Assembly: GCF_030272615.1 (NCBI RefSeq) | Contig: NC_081413.1 | Location: forward strand, 15,820,285-15,884,284 | Direction of reading: 5' to 3' | From: Cryptomeria japonica | Taxonomy: Eukaryota > Streptophyta > Pinopsida > Cupressales > Cupressaceae | DNA length: 64,000 nt | Shown: positions 24,669-33,342 of the stretch, one piece after another | Numbering within the stretch: the first letter of the stretch is position 1 | How the letters are laid out: each line of letters opens with the position of its first letter | Position numbers and translations under genes: made by a program | Notes under the pieces: model-generated | Database searches by the model: none | What the model was told of the DNA's origin: nothing | Seen by the model: the letters and a program-made list of their open reading frames with translations, nothing else

Positions 24669-25798
24669 TGTTTACCGCTACAACAAATAAATTAAATACA
24701 AGAAATAATAATAATGTACATGACAATGCATACCAAACACAGGAATAAAATATATCTTTATTCGCACATGCAATTATTACAAAGAAGAAGACCAAAGATG
24801 GTCGGCCAAGGATTACAATAAATCCAACTATACCGTACTACCTTCGTTGGCGGTACACAACATATTTAAAGGACCCGACGGTTGCCGAAAGGTACACAAC
24901 CGTCAACCAACCGACACATTAACTACCTGTTGACGTGTGTTTTGTACACTATCAAACACAGAATAAAATACCCAAGGGTACCTTATCCTCTCTTGAGTAA
25001 AGCCTCCGAATGCTGAAGATGTCGCGAAAAGGATCAATCGGGATGACTTCAAGGTTCTTTGCTGTAGGATCTCTACATGTGGATAAGCACCAGTGGTATG
25101 ATGTGATTTGTTGGAATCACAAGGGGACTTACACTTGATGACTGAACGTCTGATTTGCTTTGAATATCGCTGGAACACAAAATTTTACTAGCTTAGATTT
25201 GAAAAAAAGGAAAAAAGATGAGAGTGAGGAAAGAATCTAATCCTAATACTAAGGAATGTAGGAGCAATGATTGATCTTTGATGAAATTCTAACTAGGTCT
25301 TGTTTTGACATCCCAGGGCCATCTCCACAAGGTTAGTGCAATCTTCGAAGGAAAGCTTTATGATGTTCAAATCATCACTGCAGGCATAGACACCATCAAG
25401 CTGATGCATATCAATGAAGAAGCAACAATTGAAGTTAAGCTTAAGCTAAATGATTCCAGTTGACTACACAAGGCAAGTCTGCAATCAACAAACTGCTAGT
25501 AGTATGGATATACGAATTCCACCATCAATCAAGCACATTTCTTCCACTCATCTAATAACATGAAATCAAACATGAGAAGTATAGAGACCATGCAAATTGT
25601 CGAATCGACCTATAAATTTCACCATTTCTTCAATGAAGTTACAAGTCTTTTACAACAACATCTTGGCAACAATCTTGGCCTTCTCTCTCTACTCTACTCT
25701 AACTGCTATTCTATCAACTGACCAATTCACTATTCTAACTATTCTCTAACTGCTTCCAACTCTATTCTATTAACTCTTACAAAATGAAGAGTTGGGGC

Positions 25799-25806
25799 TT
25801 ATATAG
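25799..25806 (-). promoter_or_regulatory. TATA box of giant LTR Y1
   Basis: CTATATAA on the minus strand in GCACTATATAAGCCC. The equivalent in Y2 is at 47327-47334 (GCTATATAAGCCC). The conserved sequence after it, leading into R, supports this orientation. Confidence 0.65.
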
Positions 25807-26246
25807 TGCCCTTAATACAATTCGATGGCTGAGATCAATTTGAGATCAATGGCCAAGATTCAACAATGAAAACCCTAATTAGGGTTTGTTACAACCATTA
25901 CATAACATTTAATGCTTGACCAATGATAAAATTGTATTTTTAGGACACGTCTTCTCAGGAAAATTCAACCAATGGATAGCTGGGGTAGGTACATCGAAGT
26001 TTGTGCCACCTTCCATGAGTTAGGTGCATTGAATTTGGACATGCTGAGGTGAACCACACTGACTGGAGAAGTGATGACTAGGATGCCACCTCGTCTGACA
26101 CTTGTGACTTGGTAGATATTCAACTTGATGTTGTTGAGAAGCTAGCTTTAATTAATTCATCTGGAACTATCTGCTTCTTCAACGAACCCTTTGCTCTAAC
26201 TTCTTGTGTCCTTGATTTGCAGGATGATGATGTACCTCGCCCTGTA

Positions 26247-26371
26247 ATGCTAGATTAGAAGAGGTCGCCCTTATCCTGATGATGCTGGATCGAAGAAGGT
26301 CGTCCTTGTCGATGCTAGTTCGAAGAAGGCCATCTTTGTCAATGCTAGACTGGAGGAGGTCGCCCTTATCC
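26247..26371 (-). repeat. 30-bp minisatellite upstream of the Y1 TATA box
   Basis: Four diverged units beginning atgctag/atgctgg at 26247, 26282, 26312 and 26342, mostly with a 30-bp period. Y2 has the same repeat at 47767, 47797, 47827 and 47857. It lies about 450-560 bp upstream of the TATA box. Confidence 0.8.
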
Positions 26372-27296
26372 TTGCTTGATCTTCTTGGAGGAGACCGTCC
26401 TTGATCTGGCTTAATTTTCCAACTCCGGGATCTCCATTTGATGCCTACACAAAATATTAAAGTTAGTCTTTTGAGCATCAAACCTCAAAGCATGAAATTT
26501 AAGACCTTTCAAAGGTAAAACTTAAGATATTAATTTGAAAAAAGTCATGATAAATCAAGAACTATACATTTTCAAATTAATAATGAATGGAATTTGGATC
26601 TTCAAGACTTAGACTTTACAAAATTGCAATGGGATCACAATAAGTCTTGAATAAGAACTTCAAAAATGATTCTTCATACCTCCTCCTTTGAGTGCTTAAC
26701 TACAAAACCTTGAAAAAAATGATGAGAGAAGACCGGATTTTGATGGACAAGGCTTAGTTTATAGTCCTCCTTTGGATGAATTACGCCTCCATTAGTCTTC
26801 AAAAGAATTTCGCCCTCCTTAGTCTCCACACTTAGTAGAAATTCGCTCCACTCCAGCTAGATTTTGCACCTTCAATTAGCTCTCCAAATTCGCACTTGAA
26901 AGGATGATTGAATGATTTGAATTGTGAAAAAAAACACCTCCAATATATAGAGCGCTCACCCCTTTGCTCCCTCTAGGCCGACTTGGCAAAAAGAGGTTAA
27001 AAATAAATAAATTTCGTAAAAAAAGGGGGGCCAACTTGGCAAAATAAGTGAAAATAAGGCCTTGTGCGCTCCACATTTAATTTTAATTTAATAAAAATTA
27101 ATTTTAAATGCCTTCACAATAAAAGTTCGATTTTTTAAGGCCTAAAATCAATTTATTAAATGCCAATGCGTCTTTTATCAAATGCCAATTTAATTTAATT
27201 TTTCCAAATATTTCGAAGTTAGCAATTTGGCATCTAATGCAATTTGGAAGATATCAATGCTCAAATATGGTAAAAAAAAAAAGAATGCCACTAACT

Positions 27297-28745
27297 TCGC
27301 CCTGGACCCTTGGAGAGGGACAGGAGCGAACTTTCAATTTTGGCCTTGCATTCCTCATTTTTCTTGTCCAAAACTTCATCTAGGCATCTAAATGGCATTT
27401 TTAATTGGAGGTTTGAGTTTGATTTCACTTGATCCCTAGGAGGAAGGTGCCTTTAAGACTTTTTCGCCCTAGACCCTTGGAGAGGGACAGGAGCGATTTT
27501 CACTTTTGCTCTTATTTCTTCGTCCTTTTAATTGCCAACTCTCAATGTGGGGTAAGTGATGATCTCTTTCATCCATTCCATACATGTTTAACTTGTTTTT
27601 TGCAAGGCAAAATAGGTGTTCCAAAGCTTTTCGCCCTGGTCCTTCAGTGAAGGACAGGAGCGCCTTTTGCATTTTAGCCTAGGATTATCAAGTTTTGAAG
27701 TCAAATCTTTGTTCACCATGCCTTAGAAGACTTTTTCATCCTTGCACAATCTTGCCTTAGCGTAACCTTGGAGGGAAGCTATTGGTTTTGTAAAAAATCG
27801 CCCTGGACCCTTGGAGAGGGACAGGAGCGCTTTTCCCCATTGTCATCAAAATTTGTAATCTTTGCATCTCAATTCCATCTCAAGGCATTTTAAACCTCAT
27901 TTCAAACTTATCTCAAGGCTTAGATTTGTCCAAACTTGAAGAGAAAGGGTGGATATTAGGTTTTTCGCCCTGGTCCCTTGGTGAGGGACAGGAGCGATTT
28001 TGCAAATTTAAGCTTATCCATCCTTTGTCGGCCTTCCAAATTATCTTCAACAGGTTAAACACGCCTTCTTCCATTCATTTCAATCACAAAACTTACCTCG
28101 TCCTTGCAAGAAAATTGCACTTTTAGAAAATCGCTTTGGACCTTCAGCAAGGGACAGGAGCGCCTTTTGTCATTTGGGTTGTTTTCCTTGTTTGTGGACC
28201 ATTCAAATTGTATTCAACGCACAAATGATGCTTTCTTTGATCTCTTCCAATCATAAAATCACTTTGATCTTGCAAAAATAGTGCAAATTTGAAAATCAAG
28301 CTCCGGACCTTCAGTGAGGGACAGGAGCGAATTTTGCCCTCTAGGCCAAAATGCTTCACCTTTCATCACGAAATGTCCTTGCTAGGGAAGATTTCACCTT
28401 GTTACACGCCATGAATAAGAGTTCAAGTCCAAGAAAGGTCTAAAAATGTGTATATAAAGAAAATCGCTCTAGTCCCTTGGTGAGGGACAGGAGCGAAATT
28501 ACCCTTCTAGACGAAATTCCATCATTTCATTGTCTTTAATCAAGTCTGGATGCTCTATCACGTTCATTTCATCCTCCACCACGCCTTTGATATCTTAATT
28601 TGACCAAACAAGGTCAGAAATGACTCCAATAGGTTTTTTCGCCTTGGATCCTTGGAGAGGGACAGGGGCAAGATTCGCTTTGGACCTCCTAAGAGGGTCA
28701 GGAGCGAAATTCGCTCTGGATCCTCAGCAAGGGTCGGGAGCGAAA
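27297..28745 (-). repeat. Array of palindromic cores at 167-bp spacing in Y1 U3
   Basis: The core starts tcgccctggaccc and ends with gggacaggagcga, about 35 bp. It is found at 27297, 27464, 27631, 27798, 27965, 28131, 28296, 28464 and 28639. The steps are 167, 167, 167, 167, 166, 165, 168 and 175 bp. Two more cores follow at 28675 and 28711, each 36 bp apart. Each core folds on itself (tcgc...gcga outside, gaccctt...agggac inside). Spacer sequences are far less alike than the cores. Confidence 0.9.
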
Positions 28746-28905
28746 TTTGACTTTTTGAACTCTCTATCAGGATAATTTTTATGGAATATAATATTTTTCT
28801 TATACTTTAAGTTATATTCCATATATACTTTCAGGATGTTTGAGAGTGGTTTCAGACCTCCAGGAGTTATATTGCAAAATCTAGTTTTTGGAGGTTTTTC
28901 AGTTT

Positions 28906-29005
28906 CCAGACTTAGTCAAATTTCAGGATCAGGACATTCCAGACTTAGCCAATTTTCAGGATCAGGACTTTCAGACTTAGCCAAAATTCAGGATCAGGAC
29001 TTCAC
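28906..29005 (-). repeat. Tandem units of about 32 bp near the Y1 U3 start
   Basis: agacttagccaattttcagg-type units begin at about 28909, 28942 and 28974, with a partial one after. Y2 has only one unit here, so copy number differs between the LTRs. Confidence 0.75.
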
Positions 29006-29273
29006 TCAAGCCGGACTTGCTATCCATGTGATCCCCTTGGCGACACTCAAAATGCAAAGGCCAACGGACAAAACCCTAAAAGACCTAGAAAACAAACCCT
29101 AAAAAGCAAAAGAGTAGGGGTCCCCATTTGCAATGGGGCGACGTGTGAAAACGTCACAACACTACCCCAAAGTGAAAACCCACTTAATACAAACAATTAA
29201 TACATTGGCAGATAACAAATATTATCAAACATGACAATAGGCATTTTATGTCGACTACGTCCCTCCCAAAAGA

Positions 29274-30373
29274 AAAAGTCGTCTTCTAAACAAAACAAAA
29301 TGGGGCTTGTCAACCTAGATACTACTAAGGACGAGGAGGGTGAGAAGACATTCCTGGAGTAGTGGAGGATGCTGGAAATTGTTGTCAGAGGTGTTGTAGC
29401 TGCTTCGTACGAAGTCGTAAGTCATGCTCGGCAACCAACTGGCACTCTCTGATTGTCTTCACCATATACATGGCCTCCATTAAGTCTTTGTCTTTCTACT
29501 CCACCTGTCTTGTAAGTACTGCTACCTTATCCTTCAATTCCCCCACCTTGGCACTTTGCTCAACCACCGGGGAATTCTGGTGCACCACCTCCTCCTCTAG
29601 TTCAGCTCATAGTTCCTGCTCAACAGCTACGAGTTTTGCCCATTTGTCCAACTCCTTCCAAATGCCCACAACCTCTTCCTCGGCAATTTCTTACTCTACT
29701 TGGGCCCTACGCATCTAGAAAATAATTTCTCAGAAAGAACTCTCCATGCCTTGGAGTGTAGGCCCAAGTATCCCCTATCCCTGCATGGTGTGCATTTGGC
29801 ACCAATTCTCCAACATCCCCTGAGTCTCCTCAGTTGGACAGCCATGCTATGTGAAATGTCATGCAAACTCCTAACATCAAGTCCTCATAAAATCTAGGAT
29901 CTTCTCTGCCTCAGGTATTGCGCCTACATCCACCTGTAGAGCCAAGTCTACAATCCCCCACGCAACATCCGTGAAAGCGTCCAACTCTGTCAAAAATCTC
30001 TGGATGGAACCTAATGGATCTTGTGGGTCTGGTCTAGACACCCATGCGCCATTAAATGCATTGTCCTTCTCAGCTCGCCTAGACTCAGTGCCAATCATCC
30101 CTACCTCTCCCAGCTGGGTGCTCTCACCCTCGATATCTATATTGTGTTTGTGTTCTCCTTCTAACTTTCCTCCTTACTAGCCTACTGCCCTACTTCCACC
30201 TCACCCCCCACCTGGTCACCCGCAATTGTACGTGGTGAAGAGGGTGGTGGTGCATGTGCTGCCATAGAAAATCTCCCTAGCCAACTATCTAAGGATGCAT
30301 CCACGTCCTTCCCTGATATCTTGCCTTCTGTTACAGCAACCTCCTCCTCCGCCGTAGGGATATCCCATACCAC
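29274..30373 (-). pseudogene. Coiled-coil ORF before the Z2 3' LTR, stop-riddled
   Basis: On the minus strand two open pieces, 30182-30373 and 29877-30098, and a longer stop-interrupted run toward 29330 encode an acidic, Ala/Glu-rich protein. The run contains a heptad-like stretch (KVGELKDKVAVLTRQVE..). It ends just before a polypurine tract and the Z2 LTR. I do not recognise the product. Position and strand suggest an extra ORF between pol and the 3' LTR, as in Athila/Tat-type gypsy elements. GC content is visibly higher than in its surroundings. Confidence 0.4.
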
Positions 30374-30635
30374 TCCCTCGACTGTAGGGGTATCCTAGCG
30401 TACCATTCCCTCAGTCATATGGATCTCTTAGTGTACCACTCCCTCGGTCATAGGGATCTCCTGGCGTCTCTACTACTCCCTCCACCGCAAGTGTGACTTT
30501 CTGCAAAAAGGACACCATATGGTGTTGTACCTATTGTGTCTACAAGGACCCCTCAAGTACAGCACCCTCTAAAACAACACACCTACGAGAGTGGCTTCTC
30601 CAAGAGGTGTGGCTAATCTAAGTGACTTCAGGGGA

Positions 30636-30785
30636 CCCATTTTGTTTTGTCGTCTAGAAGACAACTTCTTTTTTTTTGGGGGGGGCTGGGTAATGTTCCC
30701 GTAGGAGTTGGTTGGCAGTTGGCGACGGTTGGTATCTCTGCCAACCGTCAGGTAGTACATATACTATGTTGTAACGGGAACAAGG
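30636..30785 (+). repeat. Inverted copy of the Z PPT region
   Basis: acccattttgttttgtcgtc...agaagacaacttcttttttttt followed by a G run matches the reverse complement of 29264-29305 (the sequence before the Z2 LTR). What follows (gacggttgg...caaccgtcaggtagt) resembles part of the Z LTR. This looks like a second Z-family 3' end facing the other way. Confidence 0.5.
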
Positions 30786-31779
30786 ACATGATTATGATTG
30801 TTGTATCCAGTTTTGATGATGAAATGAAGATATATTATTCGGCCAAATATCGTGAATTCCAATTATGCTTACATGTTTTGTGATTAATCTCTAAATGTTA
30901 TCTGTTGAACTGTTCATGTACTTGTTGTATTTTGTTTAGTTCCGTAATCTAAACTAACATCCTAGTGGTAAACAATGGTGGCACAACCTTCCTTTTCATC
31001 TATAATGATGGTATGAGTCCCTTAATGAGCCATTGTTTCTTGAGTCCATCTATGAGTTCTTTGTCCAATTTTCCAAATAGTTCCTTATGATTGCAATTGT
31101 GTGCTCTTAACTGCTCATAATTTCCTTGTCTAAGATTGTATATTTCTGCAACGATCTCATTGTCATCTCAAACAAGCCTAAACTCCTAAAAGGTTGTTCT
31201 TAGCCATTTGATTGTAGATGAATGGTGATTACTTTATTCCTAGGTAGTGCTTGTACAATGAAATGTATAACAAAGAAAACCATGTACAAAATCAAACTAT
31301 CTTCCCTAATTACAAGAATCATTTTTAAAGTACTCAGTGATTGCCAAATGAAACACAACCATCAACAACCACTTCAACTAATTCCTAGAAACTATCCACA
31401 AGCTGACAAGTATTTAACGTGTAGTAATGAATGCATGGAGTTTGAGAGAATTGAATGGCACACATTTTAATGGGTGTGATTTATGTTCGTTATTGGGGAA
31501 GTTACAAGCTGGTTGTAAACTTTAACTTAATTGTAAGTTATTTAAAATTTTCTAGACATAGATAATATGGTGTTATTACATCATTAACATATGCAATAAG
31601 TGCCTATGCATACCAAGTGTATTCCTACGTTATACTAGAAATGGCCCTATAGGGTGCTTTGACTTCCAAGCAATCTTTCTCAAATACAAGCAGATAAGAA
31701 CAAATTCAGACGACATATAAGTCCTTCTGTATAAAACTACCATTGGTCCACAATATGCAATTGCAGCAAGGAGTAAATC
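30786..31779. other. No gene recognised
   Basis: AT-rich, without motif. 31425-31530 is a diverged relative of 13712-13800. Confidence 0.5.
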
Positions 31780-32120
31780 AGTTTCACTAAAGCTAGATTT
31801 GTCCTGTATATCATAAGAACTACAACCAAGACCTTGGATAGGTCCACAAGGCAAATGAAAAAGGCAAAAGCCCACTTTTTAAAATTTAATTTTGACAAGG
31901 CTTCTAAAATGATTGAATAGGATTTCATTCATATGCAGGATAGTTTGGGCTTTGGCTCCTTACACAAATCAATTAAGTTTCTGTTTTTGCAAATCTTCAC
32001 AAGGATTAGTATGAAACCTATTAGGCAAGGCTATCCTCCATCCCTCCTGTTTGTGATTGCAGGAGATGCTCATATTTACTCGTTGGATTTTGCTAGAGTA
32101 TCAGGGGATCATCTTGTAAC
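31780..32120 (+). pseudogene. LINE reverse transcriptase fragment
   Basis: One plus-strand frame, interrupted by a stop, reads LKFNFDKASKMIE, stop, DFIHMQDSLGFG, then SMKPIRQGYPPSLLFVIAGDA. These match two neighbouring non-LTR RT blocks: (K.DF.KAYD..EWDF....L..LGFG) and (IRQGCPLSP.LFV.A.D). The catalytic FADD block downstream is not visible. The fragment is too short and damaged to be functional. It may derive from the same LINE class as the ORF1 piece at 2717-3624. Confidence 0.65.
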
Positions 32121-33125
32121 ATTCCCCTTCTTTCAGATTTTCAGAACATGAACATTTGAGGGAAGTAAACAACTTGGAAAAAACAATAAAAAAGGGAAAA
32201 AATTCAAACTTTTTTCATTACTCTGATACAACTGTCAAATTTTTGGATGTCCATTTCGTCACACAGGACCTTAGAATCATGTTAACAGTTGTTTTCATGA
32301 TAATATAGCGAATAGATATTTGAAATTTCATATTTGTTTTTGGCATTATCAAACTCAATTTTCATTTGTTCAATGTTCAATGCTATGGGTGTCATGATTA
32401 AAATGTAGATGTTTAGAAGTTTAATGATGCTTATTACACAAATAAAAAGCTATAAATTTTGTGTTTTTTATTTTATTCCATTTTTCAATATATATACCCT
32501 TCACCATCCTTGAAGAATTGCAGGTATGCAAAGTTGTATGAGATGTTCTTGGTGTCTTAGTCGTAAAGTCCATGCACATGGCTTGTAAGTCCAACAATGA
32601 ATATTGTGATTACCAACGAGTAATTCATAATAGAAGAAAAAAGCATGTACAATCATCAAAAAAGAACGGCAAGAGATGGCCATGGGTCAGTTAGCAGAGT
32701 GCACATCATTGCTTATTTTGCAGTGATTTTAAAATGCTTATTAAAAAGAAAGTATTAAAATCTCAGATTTACACTGGTCCCATGTTCTGTAAAGAACATC
32801 ACAAACTCATTGCAGAATACAAACCACGAGTCTCTAGGGGCTAGAAGTCAGCAATCCAGTAAATGCTTCCAATCTTACTCAATGCAGGAATCTGATGTCA
32901 TTCCCCACAGAGAGATAAAAATGCAATTAAAAAAAATAATGTATTGCATATCAAAGTTGCAAACTGATAAGCAATTATTTTTCCTAGTGAGTTTTATGTA
33001 TCAATTTCAAGTTTTCCTTAGAATCAAATATGCAGCACAAATAGCCTCCCACTGAGTGTCAACCTTCACCTAAGAAGACACTGTGAGAAAATGGCTGTAG
33101 AAGCAATTGCACAATACTCTCACAC
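32121..33125. other. Intronic stretch without recognised genes
   Basis: AT-rich sequence leading to the donor site of the SEP1-like gene. No motif seen. Confidence 0.5.
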
Positions 33126-33342
33126 CTGTAAAAGGCCCTTTCCCGTAGTTATCTCCACTGTAATAGCCGCAGCAAAACTAAGCATTGCGATGCGGCCCAA
33201 CCATACGCTCAAATCGTTTCCCTTGTCAGTGCTCTGCTCACATCGCACTGCTGAAAAACTTGTATGCTTCCATACCCTTAGGCCTGAAGCTCGAAAATTT
33301 ACTGTAGATAAAACAATGTCAGTCCATACTTTCCATGTGTGT
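33126..33342 (-). CDS. SEP1-like protein, internal exon (transit peptide and LHC helix)
   Basis: The minus-strand open frame contains a plausible chloroplast transit segment (NFRASGLRVWKHTSFSAVRC) and then VWLGRIAMLSFAAAI and VEITTGKGLLQ, the LHC/ELIP-type helix of the SEP1/LIL family. The donor is CAG|GTGTG. The 5' boundary is uncertain. TTCTGCTCCCAG gives 33342 and TTATCTACAG gives 33301; an in-frame TAG lies just beyond and no in-frame ATG precedes the helix, so another exon with the start codon must lie further upstream. Family members span the thylakoid membrane. Oddly, the position of the usual chlorophyll-ligand Glu (E..xGR) is Ser. An overlapping plus-strand frame of 96 codons is treated as a shadow. 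Confidence 0.7.

Larger units (their letters stand above)
24928..29161 (-). mobile_element. Giant solo LTR, family Y, copy Y1 (4.2 kb)
   Basis: Termini TGTTG...CAACA and an exact 5-bp TSD ctacc (24923-24927 and 29162-29166). On the minus strand it begins TGTTGTGACG. It has about 3.3 kb of U3, a TATA box at 25799-25806 and about 870 bp of R-U5, ending CACGTCAACA. It has no coding region, PBS or second LTR, so I read it as a solo LTR of an unusually long LTR. Copy Y2 at 46438-50351 has the same ends. U3 carries the 167-bp spaced palindromes described separately. Confidence 0.88.
24669..29259 (-). mobile_element. LTR of gypsy family Z, copy Z2, split by giant LTR Y1
   Basis: 24669-24922 plus 29167-29259 align with the Z1 LTR (953-1300) in inverted orientation. 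The break is the Y1 insertion with its TSD ctacc. The minus-strand start is just after a purine tract (TTTTGGGAGGGA), and the end (gtagcggtaaaca) is directly followed by the gag remnant. Confidence 0.8.
12833..33125 (-). other. 20.3-kb intron of the SEP1-like gene
   Basis: Bounded on the minus strand by a donor at 33125 (CAG|GTGTG) and an acceptor at 12833 (TTCTGCAG|AA). It contains solo LTR X-A with insertion W-A and a MITE, gypsy Z remnants, giant solo LTR Y1 and a LINE RT scrap. The recognisable transposable-element sequence totals more than half of it. Confidence 0.65.

Noticed and set aside
27297-28745. CRISPR-like appearance: repeats with similar-length spacers
   Set aside because: The spacing is about 130 bp between 35-bp cores, the region is within a plant LTR with TATA and TSDs, and there are no cas genes.
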